A stretch of 55,600 nucleotides of DNA, taken from Bacteroidota bacterium. GTDB taxonomy: Bacteria > Bacteroidota > Bacteroidia > Bacteroidales > BM520. Below, piece after piece: positions 1-7,471 of this stretch. The notes beneath the pieces are model-generated. The model did not search any database. It had not been told where the DNA came from and saw only the letters and a list, made by a program, of their open reading frames with translations. Every line of letters starts with the position of its first letter. The first letter of the stretch is position 1. Made by a program: the position numbers and the translations under genes. The stretch covers positions 1-55,600 of the forward strand of contig PDRJ01000008.1 of the NCBI GenBank assembly GCA_002748065.1, written 5' to 3'.

Positions 1-73
1 GGAGCGACACCTTTGTAACAGGGAGGCCCCCTCCTCCCCCCAAAGCCCCGGAGGGGCGGCACCTTTTTCAATT
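1..73. repeat. GC-rich hairpin repeat, copy 1
   Basis: This 73-bp stretch recurs base for base at 260-332. It holds two short stem-loops of the same design. One has the stem GCTCC/GGAGC, complete only in the second copy because this one is cut by the window edge. The other has the stem GCCCC/GGGGC around the loop GGA. Each is followed by a GRCACCTTT motif. The two stems differ by compensatory bases, so the hairpin rather than the exact sequence appears to be conserved. No coding potential is seen. Confidence 0.8.
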
Positions 74-259
74 AGGAATCAACAATTATCTGAAAATCAG
101 ATGATTATATTTTTTTTTAAATGTGATAATGTAACCATGCGGCGATATGGTGATGGAGTGATTATAGGGACGGAAGTCGGAAGACCGAAGACGGGGAGCA
201 ACTTTTTGTAAACGTTGCCATTAACCCAAGCTAAAGGCTAACAGCCAGTAAGCTCCGTA
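74..259 (+). repeat. Composite heptad-repeat element, left-end copy
   Basis: The element has three parts. It starts with an AT-rich segment containing the phrase TGATAATGT and a GCGGCGATATGG motif. Next come degenerate 7-bp units of the GACGGAA / GTCGGAA / GACCGAA type at about 171-200. It ends with a conserved tail containing TTTTTGTAAACGTTGCC and a CCAAGCTAAAGGCTAACAGC motif. The same order of parts appears twice at 55141-55530, and the heptad part and tail recur at 1383-1480, 20655-20780 and 32679-33136. Confidence 0.75.
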
Positions 260-332
260 GGAGCGACACCTTTGTAACAGGGAGGCCCCCTCCTCCCCCC
301 AAAGCCCCGGAGGGGCGGCACCTTTTTCAATT
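260..332. repeat. GC-rich hairpin repeat, copy 2
   Basis: This is an exact copy of positions 1-73, in direct orientation at a spacing of 259 bp. Here the first stem-loop is complete with upstream bases 252-265 (AGCTCC, loop GTA, GGAGC). The block ends about 30 bp beyond the stop codon of the leftward S41 protease gene. Its hairpins could therefore also act at the 3' end of that transcript, although no T-run is present on that strand. Confidence 0.8.
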
Positions 333-363
333 GGGAATTGCAGAAGGCGAAGGAACATATACC

Positions 364-1371
364 TTACTCTCCCTGGATAAAGGCAATGGCTTGTTCGATC
401 ATGGTATCTATTCCGGCCGCTTCATCAGCCGGGTCGAGAGCGACATAGTGATCCGGCGCGATACCTCCCTCGGTATTAATCCCCCGGTTATCGAAGGTCT
501 GGGTCGTAGAGAAACGGTATATCCATCCGTTGGGTAGTTCACAATAGATGGGTAATCCCCCACCGCCTCCGGTTGTATCCCCCATGATGGTCACTTGATA
601 CAGCTCTTTCATGCGCAATACAAAATCGTTTGTGGCTGAATAACAGCCACGATTGGTCAACACAACAACCTTCTTTCTGTAAGGGGGACTCTTCGTGGCG
701 GACTGTTTGAGTGCTATAGGCTCGGTAAAATCCTCGTGCCCGGGCCCTGACTTCTGTACAAAGGTTCCGTACACAAAAGGAGAAGAGGTAAAACGGCTTA
801 CAAGGGTCGTAATATTTCCCATATCCCCTCCCCCATTGCCTCGAACGTCGATAATCATTCCCTTCAAAAGGGAGAAACGCTCTAACACCTTATCAATATC
901 CTCCTCCGATACAGGAGAGGTAAAACTACGGTATCGAACATACCCTACCTCCTCACGGAGAATTTGATTCTCCAACGCCCCGGTGATCCAGTAATCTTTT
1001 CCAAGATAATTACGTGTTACAAGGGTACTGTTCAGGTTTTCCGGATAGTCTAACTTCCAATCCCAGTTGCGTGACACATTCCATGAGCTCTCAATGTTCA
1101 CATGGCCATCACGCAAGGCAAAGAGAGCTCCTGCACAATAACGAAAAAGCAACTCCTCCGAAATGCCACCATGGATTTCCGGCCGATAGCGGCGATAGAT
1201 GGAATCCCAGTCGATATTTTTATAGGCAAAAAAACTATACTTCTCATCAACGGTGGTCCATAGGGACTCAAATACGGCTTCCGGTGTATTTTCCACATCC
1301 GGCTTCATGGCTATCCGCTCGCAAGAAACCAGCAGCAGAAGCATCCCCATCAAATAACCTATTTTTTTCAT
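364..1371 (-). CDS. S41 family serine protease, lipoprotein
   Basis: This is a predicted periplasmic or outer-membrane lipoprotein protease of 335 aa. The N-terminus is a type II signal peptide with lipobox LVSC (Cys17). The core resembles the tail-specific protease fold: DVRGNGGG at about 175-182 matches the S41 strand-and-loop motif, and RGCYSATND places the probable nucleophile at Ser245. The Lys that CtpA-type enzymes carry about 25 residues later is not evident; the sequence there is GDTTGGGGG. A tricorn/IRBP-like catalytic arrangement is therefore more likely than the Ser/Lys dyad. I see no clear PDZ domain. The start codon lies directly after a heptad-repeat leader shared with purN and asd. 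The substrate is unknown. Confidence 0.88.
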   Translation of the reverse strand: MKKIGYLMGMLLLLVSCERIAMKPDVENTPEAVFESLWTTVDEKYSFFAYKNIDWDSIYRRYRPEIHGGISEELLFRYCAGALFALRDGHVNIESSWNVSRNWDWKLDYPENLNSTLVTRNYLGKDYWITGALENQILREEVGYVRYRSFTSPVSEEDIDKVLERFSLLKGMIIDVRGNGGGDMGNITTLVSRFTSSPFVYGTFVQKSGPGHEDFTEPIALKQSATKSPPYRKKVVVLTNRGCYSATNDFVLRMKELYQVTIMGDTTGGGGGLPIYCELPNGWIYRFSTTQTFDNRGINTEGGIAPDHYVALDPADEAAGIDTMIEQAIAFIQGE

Positions 1372-1478
1372 CTGTTTCTATTTTATAGCCTTTGGCTTGA
1401 GTTAATTGCAACGTTCACAAAATTGCCTTCCAACTTCCATCCTCCAATTTCCGTCTTCGGTCTTCCGACTTCCGTCTT
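1372..1478 (-). repeat. Heptad-repeat element forming the leader of the S41 gene
   Basis: Read on the minus strand, several 7-bp units (CGGAAGT/CCGAAGA type, about 1426-1478) are followed by CAATTTTGTGAACGTTGC, then ATTAACTCAAGCC, then AAAGGCTATAAAATAGAAAC just before the ATG. The same block in the same order precedes purN, and a close variant precedes asd. CAATTTTG differs by one base from the Bacteroidota -7 consensus TAnnTTTG and has a TTG 19 bp upstream, so the element may carry a promoter. That is an inference. Confidence 0.7.
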
Positions 1479-1633
1479 TAGTGCCTATCCATAAAATCAG
1501 CATTTTGAGAAGAGGCTGTCTAGAAAGTTCGAATTCGAGGCTTGCGAAGGCTGAAAAATGGGAGTTTACTAAGGTAAATAACCATTTGGAAGACAAGCGT
1601 AACGAAGAAGTCGGACTTTATAGACGGACTCTA
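1479..1633 (+). mobile_element. MITE-like element, copy 1
   Basis: This 155-bp element belongs to a three-copy family (see 5862-6012 and 37971-38151). Its left end, TAGTGCCTATCCATA, is an imperfect inverted repeat of the right end, TATAGACGGACTCTA. Both ends carry TA, as expected for a TA target duplication. Internally, AAAGTTCGA pairs with TCGGACTTT and TTCG with CGAA, forming a long imperfect hairpin. No transposase is encoded. It abuts the heptad element of the S41 leader on the left. On the right its last bases (CTA) are the reverse complement of the stop codon of the next leftward gene. Confidence 0.75.
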
Positions 1634-2422
1634 ATTAAGCCTTACCAACAACCCCACACTCATATAGTGTTTTGCATCCGCGAGGTAATGTCCCATACGA
1701 TTCTGAGTAAAATCCCAGTGATACTTTGCAAAAAAAGCATTACCGTTGGCAAGGGTCCAGACCAAAGAGAGATCGCTAACCATCCTAAAAAAACGCCCCC
1801 AAGAGACAATTTCGCTATTTTGAAATAAGAATAGCGGGTTCACCTCTTCATTCATTATAAAACCCTCCGGAGAGCGCCCCACATAGGAGGGAGCATTGGC
1901 CACAGAGAGCACGGGCAACATAAGTTTCCACTGTACAGCGGCCGTGTGTTTTTTCAACGACACAGAGTAAGTGGCCATTCCTGCTAAAGCAAGAGATATC
2001 GCATAGTCTGTATCAACGTTGTTATTGCTGTAACGCTGGTGATTGCGAAGGGCAAAACGTTGGGTTAAGGCACCCCCAAGATGCAAAGTTAAATTCGATT
2101 TATCGGCCTCCTTAAGCTTGAAAAGGCAACTATAATCGGAATCCCAGGCAAAAAGACGCAACAGGGTTTCTGGCCTCGCCAAAAGATTAATCGTCGAGAC
2201 CCCTCCCAGATAACTGTTCATCTCATGGAAGAATTTTTTGCCTTCATAGATTACCCCAGTATGAGCCTGAAACCCTATCCCGAAATAGGTCAATGGACTC
2301 ATATTCTCATTTTTCAAATCACAACCGGTAAGCCCGGATCCAATGGCTACCTTAAGATCTTGCGCGCCAGCCCCAAATCCTAAAAAAAAGAGGAGGCACA
2401 CCCAAAAGAAAAATCGTTTCAT
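1631..2422 (-). CDS. Putative outer-membrane beta-barrel protein
   Basis: I do not recognise a specific family. The product is about 263 aa from MKRFFFW, with a classical signal peptide ending near GAGAQ. An alternative ATG lies five codons upstream. The mature part is rich in alternating hydrophobic/polar segments and aromatic residues. It ends in a strand-like tail (SVGLLVRLN), as in small Bacteroidota outer-membrane barrels and PorP/SprF-like proteins. The upstream FKBP lipoprotein gene runs in the same direction with about 40 bp between, so the two may be cotranscribed. The stop codon TAG falls in the terminal bases of a MITE-like element, so the C-terminus may have been reset by the insertion. 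Confidence 0.7.
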   Translation of the reverse strand: MKRFFFWVCLLFFLGFGAGAQDLKVAIGSGLTGCDLKNENMSPLTYFGIGFQAHTGVIYEGKKFFHEMNSYLGGVSTINLLARPETLLRLFAWDSDYSCLFKLKEADKSNLTLHLGGALTQRFALRNHQRYSNNNVDTDYAISLALAGMATYSVSLKKHTAAVQWKLMLPVLSVANAPSYVGRSPEGFIMNEEVNPLFLFQNSEIVSWGRFFRMVSDLSLVWTLANGNAFFAKYHWDFTQNRMGHYLADAKHYMSVGLLVRLN

Positions 2423-2460
2423 AAAAGTATCATTCATGGAATGGGAAAATACACCTACGT

Positions 2461-2916
2461 CTATTCGATATTCAACAACTCAACGGTAAAAACAAGCACG
2501 GAATTGGCGGGGATATCACCAACAGGCCGGTTTCCATACCCTAAGTGAGAAGGAACTATCAGTAAAGCCTGTCCCCCCTCGTGCATCAATTGCAGCCCCT
2601 CTTGCCAACCCAAAATAACCTCACCTAACGAGAATACCACAGGTTCTCCTTCTTGGGTATGGTCAAAGATCTTTCCGTTGAGTAACCTTCCCGTATAGTA
2701 CACACTTACCTGATCAACCATGGTGGGAGATACACCATTCCCCTCTGCTATAATTTGGTAATAGAGGCCCGAATCCGTTTTTATAGCCTCAAGGTTATTT
2801 TCTGCAATGTAGTTTACAATCAATTCATCATCAATCTCTTTCTGCGATTTTTTACCGCAAGACATGAAAACGACAGTGCCCATCATAAGGAGCAAAAGGA
2901 CTATTTTTCCTCTCAT
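2461..2916 (-). CDS. FKBP-type peptidyl-prolyl isomerase, lipoprotein
   Basis: This is a periplasmic or outer-membrane anchored prolyl isomerase of about 151 aa. I chose the start at MRGKIVLLLL because it opens a type II signal peptide with lipobox FMSC; a longer frame adds ten unlikely residues. A single FKBP domain fills the C-terminal two-thirds. It has the family landmarks VYYTGRLLNGKIFD, the ILGWQEGL segment, HLGYGNR and the closing strand VFTVELLNI. The N-terminal segment between the Cys and the FKBP domain is short. Its likely role is folding help for exported proteins. Confidence 0.92.
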   Translation of the reverse strand: MRGKIVLLLLMMGTVVFMSCGKKSQKEIDDELIVNYIAENNLEAIKTDSGLYYQIIAEGNGVSPTMVDQVSVYYTGRLLNGKIFDHTQEGEPVVFSLGEVILGWQEGLQLMHEGGQALLIVPSHLGYGNRPVGDIPANSVLVFTVELLNIE

Positions 2917-3070
2917 AGGGTTAAATTTTTGCACTAAGGTAGGCATAAATCTATTATGCTTCTAAATATTGTTTACTTTTATGGCTTTTCTGCCTGCTGT
3001 CACATACCAGGCAACAATATTGCTTTTTTTGTTGTCTGTTTTGTACGCATTACTTAAAAATATAAACGAT

Positions 3071-5779
3071 ATGAGACGAACTTTATTCCTTTTTGCATTA
3101 GTTGTAGGTACTCTCGCGGTACTTCACCTCTTTTCAAACAAAAATACAGAGCGAAAAGCTTATGTACAATGGTTAGAAGAGCAATATGCCTTAATTCCAG
3201 AGATGGATTATGAAGAGGCCAAGGCCATTCCTAAACTGGATCGTCCTGATTTGGCGGCCATGCAGAACTTTCTCACCGTTGTAGACCCCAAGGAGAAGCG
3301 TGTTCCAAGGGAGCGATTGTTAGCAGCCTATAACACCACCAAAGCGCGGGAGAAGCACCGCGATAATGGCTACTTGGATTCGTTGACATGGGAGATTCAG
3401 CCCTCCGTCATGGGAGGACGTACCCGAGCACTGATGTGGGATCCCAACAGCAGTTCCGGCAACAGAGTTTGGGCGGGTTCTGTTACCGGCGGACTTTGGT
3501 ATAACAATAACATTGCCAATGAAGAAGAGCCTTGGCAAAGTGTGGATGCCTTCTGGGCCAACCTCTCTATCTCCTGCATCACCTATGATCCCAATAACAC
3601 CATGGTATTTTATGTGGGAACGGGAGAAGCAGAGACTGCCATTCAGACCTATCGCTCCTCCAGTGGATTGGGATATGGTATCCTGAAATCCAATGATGGG
3701 GGAGAGACCTGGGACTTTCTGGAGTCAACGCAAGAGTGGGCTTACGTCACCGATATTCAGATTCGCTCTGAGAATGGCGTAAGTGTGATCTACGCTGCCG
3801 TAGCTTCCGGAGAATATAACGGCCCCCACCAAAGTGCGCCCTCAGATGGTCTTTACCGCTCAGAGGATGGAGGAGTCTCATGGGAGCAGGTCTTGCCCAA
3901 TATGACAGGCTCAGACACCCCCTATACCCCCGCAGATATTACCATGACAGCCAATGGACGCTTGATCGTAGGTACCATGCCCAACATCAACGGTGAAGGA
4001 GGTGCAACCATCCTCTACTCTGACCAAGGAACCGAAGGGACATGGAGTGTAAATGAAACCTACAAAACCCTTATTGAGGGGGGTACGAGCGGATATTATC
4101 TTCCGGGACGCATCATGCTTGCCGCAGCACCCAGCGATACCAACCGGGTATACGGTATTGTAGCCGGAGGATATCTTGATACTTACCCCTACTACCACTG
4201 CCGGTATGTCATCAAGTCAACCAATGGGGGAGAGAGTTGGGTCAATGTGAGCAATCCCTCCGGGGGACAGTGGTCCTCATTGGCGTGGCACGCCTTCACC
4301 GTTGAGGTAGATCCCAACGATGCTGACAAACTCTATATCGGAGGATTGGATGAGTGGACCTCTTCCAATGCAGGAAACACCTGGATTCAGGTAAGTGAAT
4401 GGGCGCTGATGTACTATGGCGGGGGTGACGACTACGTCCATGCCGATCAACATATCATTGCCTACAAACCGGGAAGCTCCTCCGAAGCCATCTTCGGTAC
4501 CGATGGCGGCGTGTTCTACACCGACAATGCCCACAGCAGCAATCCCGTTTTCCAACAACGTAACAACCACTACAACACGCTCCAGTTCTACTCCTGTGCC
4601 ATCAAACCGGTGGCGGGAAGTCCGGAGTTATTGGGAGGCCTTCAGGATAATGGTTCACTATGGCACAATGGCGCACCGGTAAGCATATTTGACATGGTAC
4701 AGGGTGGCGATGGCGCCTTCTGTTTCTTCGATGAAAACGAGCCCAATTATGCCTATACTTCCGTCTACTATAACCGATACAACACCTATGTCAACGGACA
4801 AGCGTATAACTACCTGGGCGAAGAAACCGGAACCTTTGTCAACGCCGGAGACCTTGACTGGAAAGACAATATCCTTTTCAACAATGGAGTGAAATATACC
4901 GGTGCCAATGCCCACAAAATTCATCGCTATGCCAATGTCCCCTTGATAGGAAGCTCCTCCTATTTCACGGTGCCCACAGGCGATGTGGCCTATTTTTCAG
5001 CGATTACTTACTCTCGCCACTCAGACGAAGGAGACCCCGTCATCTTTGTGGGAACCAATGCAGGTAAATTGTTCCGGGTAAACAATGCCGATGCGCCCAA
5101 TCCACAGAGTAGCGAGATCACCGGAACCAATTTCCCCATAGGGAACATCTCAAGTATCGCCGTGGGAGGTTCTGCGGATACCCTGCTGGTAACCTTCTCC
5201 AACTATGGGGTTCCATCGGTGTGGCAAACCTATGATGGCGGCCAAACGTGGAACAATATTGAAAGTGACCTTCCGGATATGCCCATCAGGTGGGCTCTCT
5301 ACCACCCGGAAAACAGCCTACAGGTGATGCTGGCCACCGAAACCGGAATATGGACCACCGTCAACGCCGCAGCAGAAGAGGTTACATGGACACCCAATAC
5401 CCTTGGCCTCGGAAATGTGCGAGTGGATATGATACGCGTGCGTACCGCCGACAACAAGGTGGTGGCCGCAACCCACGGAAGAGGGCTTCACGTAGCTGAT
5501 TGGCCGGTGGATCTCTCAGTGAAAATCCAAGAAACCGAAACAGAGAGTCTCTCCCTCTACCCCAATCCGGCCACGGACAAGGTAACCATAGTTCTCCCTG
5601 ATTATCAAAATAGCCAGCTGATAATCCATCAGGGAAATGGAGCCGTGGCACTGCAAAAACAAATCACACAGCCTAAGGAAACCATCAACACCACAAGCCT
5701 GAAAGAGGGGTTCTATACCGTCTCTGTGGTGAAAGAAAATAAAACCACTCACCAAACTAAATTACTTATTGCAAGGTAA
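3071..5779 (+). CDS. Large secreted Asp-box (VPS10/sialidase-like) protein with T9SS sorting domain
   Basis: The product is about 902 aa from MRRTLFLFAL, which opens a signal peptide. The frame is open to an ATG at 2969, but that would add a second hydrophobic segment and looks accidental. The body carries repeated Asp-box motifs (SNDGGETW, SEDGGVSW, STNGGESW, TYDGGQTW) near residues 204, 262, 382 and 719, typical of the beta-propellers of sialidases, sortilin/VPS10 and glycosidases. The last ~75 residues (LSLYPNPATDKV to KLLIAR) form a type A T9SS C-terminal sorting domain, so the protein should be exported and anchored at the cell surface. No catalytic assignment is possible from the propeller alone. 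Confidence 0.88.
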   Translation: MRRTLFLFALVVGTLAVLHLFSNKNTERKAYVQWLEEQYALIPEMDYEEAKAIPKLDRPDLAAMQNFLTVVDPKEKRVPRERLLAAYNTTKAREKHRDNGYLDSLTWEIQPSVMGGRTRALMWDPNSSSGNRVWAGSVTGGLWYNNNIANEEEPWQSVDAFWANLSISCITYDPNNTMVFYVGTGEAETAIQTYRSSSGLGYGILKSNDGGETWDFLESTQEWAYVTDIQIRSENGVSVIYAAVASGEYNGPHQSAPSDGLYRSEDGGVSWEQVLPNMTGSDTPYTPADITMTANGRLIVGTMPNINGEGGATILYSDQGTEGTWSVNETYKTLIEGGTSGYYLPGRIMLAAAPSDTNRVYGIVAGGYLDTYPYYHCRYVIKSTNGGESWVNVSNPSGGQWSSLAWHAFTVEVDPNDADKLYIGGLDEWTSSNAGNTWIQVSEWALMYYGGGDDYVHADQHIIAYKPGSSSEAIFGTDGGVFYTDNAHSSNPVFQQRNNHYNTLQFYSCAIKPVAGSPELLGGLQDNGSLWHNGAPVSIFDMVQGGDGAFCFFDENEPNYAYTSVYYNRYNTYVNGQAYNYLGEETGTFVNAGDLDWKDNILFNNGVKYTGANAHKIHRYANVPLIGSSSYFTVPTGDVAYFSAITYSRHSDEGDPVIFVGTNAGKLFRVNNADAPNPQSSEITGTNFPIGNISSIAVGGSADTLLVTFSNYGVPSVWQTYDGGQTWNNIESDLPDMPIRWALYHPENSLQVMLATETGIWTTVNAAAEEVTWTPNTLGLGNVRVDMIRVRTADNKVVAATHGRGLHVADWPVDLSVKIQETETESLSLYPNPATDKVTIVLPDYQNSQLIIHQGNGAVALQKQITQPKETINTTSLKEGFYTVSVVKENKTTHQTKLLIAR

Positions 5780-5784
5780 AAAGA

Positions 5785-5829
5785 TTCTCTCCACAAGCCG
5801 GCATAACAAATGTGGGCTTGTGGAGAAGA
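5785..5829 (+). terminator. Stem-loop after the Asp-box gene
   Basis: A strong inverted repeat lies just after the stop codon: CTCCACAAGCC pairs with GGCTTGTGGAG around a loop of about 15 nt. No T-run follows, so it may be a 3'-end stabiliser or a factor-dependent terminator rather than a classical intrinsic terminator. Confidence 0.5.
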
Positions 5830-5861
5830 TCATGTGATTGCTATGCACAAAAAGAGATAGG

Positions 5862-6012
5862 TAGTGTCTGTCCATAAAGTCAACATTTTGAGAAGAGGCG
5901 GTATAGAACGTTCGAATGTGAGGCTTGCGAAGGCTGAAATAGGGGAGTTTACTGAGATGACCCTTTGGAAGACAAGCCTCACAAAGAAGTCGAACGTTAT
6001 AGACGGACGCTA
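5862..6012 (+). mobile_element. MITE-like element, copy 2
   Basis: This is the 151-bp member with the best-preserved symmetry. The left end TAGTGTCTGTCCATA and right end TATAGACGGACGCTA are inverted repeats matching at 12 of 15 positions, with TA at both outer edges. Inside, AACGTTCGA pairs perfectly with TCGAACGTT, and TGTGAGGCTTG pairs perfectly with CAAGCCTCACA. In copy 1 the corresponding arm bases are different, and several of the changes are compensatory. No protein-coding gene is supported inside; the minus-strand open frame is shared by copies only because the sequence is. It ends 36 bp before the MBOAT start codon. Confidence 0.8.
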
Positions 6013-6048
6013 GGTAAGGTACCGATATAAGCAGAAACATTTATCACT

Positions 6049-7464
6049 ATGCTTTTTAACACCATTGAATTTGTCATTTTCCTGCCTGTTGTCATCATTG
6101 CATACTTTTTGATTCCCCATAAGTTTCGATGGATATTGCTGTTGGCAGCAAGTTACTTCTTCTATATGTCCTGGAAGGTTGAATACATCTTCCTGATCAT
6201 CACATCAACTCTAATTGATTATTTCTCAGGAATATTCATGGAACGGCAAAAGGAGAGAAGGGCGCGCTTGCCCTGGTTGATTCTGAGCCTCTGCTCCAAC
6301 CTGGGGCTTCTCTTCTTCTTCAAATATTTCAACTTTGCCGCCTCGAATCTTAATCTACTCTTTGCCAAAATGGGCATGGATACCTCCCTTCCCCTAATGA
6401 AGTTTCTTCTTCCCGTGGGAATCTCCTTTTACACGTTTCAAACCTTGAGTTACTCCATTGATGTCTATTTTGGCCGACAAAAAGCAGAGCGTCATTTGGG
6501 TTATTTTGCCCTCTACGTATCCTTCTTTCCCCAGTTGGTGGCGGGACCTATCGAGCGATTTTCGCGGCTAACCCCCCAACTTAAAAAGAAGCACGACTTC
6601 TCCTATCAAAACCTCATCTACGGACTGCGCTTAATTCTGTTCGGACTCTTTATCAAGATGGTGATAGCAGATAACCTGGCCGGCATTGTGGATGCCATCT
6701 ATGCGGCACCGGGACAATATGCATCATCAGATATTCTAAAGGGAATTCTCTTCTACTCGTTTCAGATCTACAGCGACTTCTACGGTTACTCCATCATTGC
6801 TATCGGCAGTGCCAAAATCATGGGCATTGAGTTGATGGATAACTTTAAAACGCCTTATCTGGCAAAAAATATTGGTGAGTTTTGGCAACGTTGGCACATC
6901 TCACTCTCCACCTGGTTCCGCGATTACCTCTACTTCCCCATGGGAGGAAACCGGGTCACAAAATTGCGTTGGGCTCTCAATATCCTCACCGTTTTTGTGG
7001 TGAGTGGATTTTGGCATGGCGCCAACTGGACCTTTCTAATATGGGGCGGTATCTTTGGAATCATCTACCTCACGGAACACATCTTGAATAGCCGCTTAAA
7101 ACTGGTGAAGCCCCATGAAGCATTCTCTCTGGGACACCTCCTCCTCTCCCTTAAGACATTCACTTTTGTCACCCTGATCTGGGTCTTTTTCCGGAGCCCA
7201 AGCCTTGGGGAGGCGATACATCTGTTCGAACTCTTATTCCAAACACACCGGGAGGTAGAATCCTCTTTGATGATCCCGACCTACGTATGGATCTTTTTCA
7301 TTTTCTTTGTATTGAGTGATATGATCCTATACAATAAACGTATTGACAGCTACTTAAGCAAGGTTCCCTTCTTAGTAAGATGGGGCGTATACGCTTTTCT
7401 CATCTTCAGCATCATTGTGTTTGCCGGCGTAGAAAATTTCCCTTTCATTTATTTCCAATTTTAA
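6049..7464 (+). CDS. MBOAT family O-acyltransferase (AlgI-like)
   Basis: This is an integral inner-membrane acyltransferase of 471 aa, the usual length for AlgI/PatA/DltB relatives. It has about ten hydrophobic segments. The MBOAT signature includes FWQRWHISLSTWFRDYLYFP (His283) and the near-invariant SGFWHGANW, whose His323 is the expected catalytic residue. GISFYTFQTLSYSIDVYFG and QLVAGPIERF are further family hallmarks. The protein should pass acyl groups across the membrane to an extracytoplasmic sugar polymer. The next gene, 7 bp downstream, encodes a probable SGNH-like partner, matching the two-gene layout of alginate and peptidoglycan O-acetylation systems. The actual acceptor polymer cannot be told from the sequence. 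Confidence 0.93.
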   Translation: MLFNTIEFVIFLPVVIIAYFLIPHKFRWILLLAASYFFYMSWKVEYIFLIITSTLIDYFSGIFMERQKERRARLPWLILSLCSNLGLLFFFKYFNFAASNLNLLFAKMGMDTSLPLMKFLLPVGISFYTFQTLSYSIDVYFGRQKAERHLGYFALYVSFFPQLVAGPIERFSRLTPQLKKKHDFSYQNLIYGLRLILFGLFIKMVIADNLAGIVDAIYAAPGQYASSDILKGILFYSFQIYSDFYGYSIIAIGSAKIMGIELMDNFKTPYLAKNIGEFWQRWHISLSTWFRDYLYFPMGGNRVTKLRWALNILTVFVVSGFWHGANWTFLIWGGIFGIIYLTEHILNSRLKLVKPHEAFSLGHLLLSLKTFTFVTLIWVFFRSPSLGEAIHLFELLFQTHREVESSLMIPTYVWIFFIFFVLSDMILYNKRIDSYLSKVPFLVRWGVYAFLIFSIIVFAGVENFPFIYFQF

Positions 7465-7471
7465 TACTCGC

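Noticed and set aside
331..537. Plus-strand open frame opposite the S41 gene
   Set aside because: It lies antisense to a well-supported protease gene and starts in repeat sequence.
2969..3070. 34-residue hydrophobic N-terminal extension of the Asp-box protein
   Set aside because: A proper signal peptide begins at the ATG at 3071. The extension would put two hydrophobic segments in a row and lies in the divergent promoter region.
5762..6040. Minus-strand open frame across MITE copy 2, with similar peptides from copies 1 and 3
   Set aside because: The similarity of the translated peptides follows from the repeated DNA. Frames differ between copies, and there is no start signal, conserved full-length product or signal sequence.
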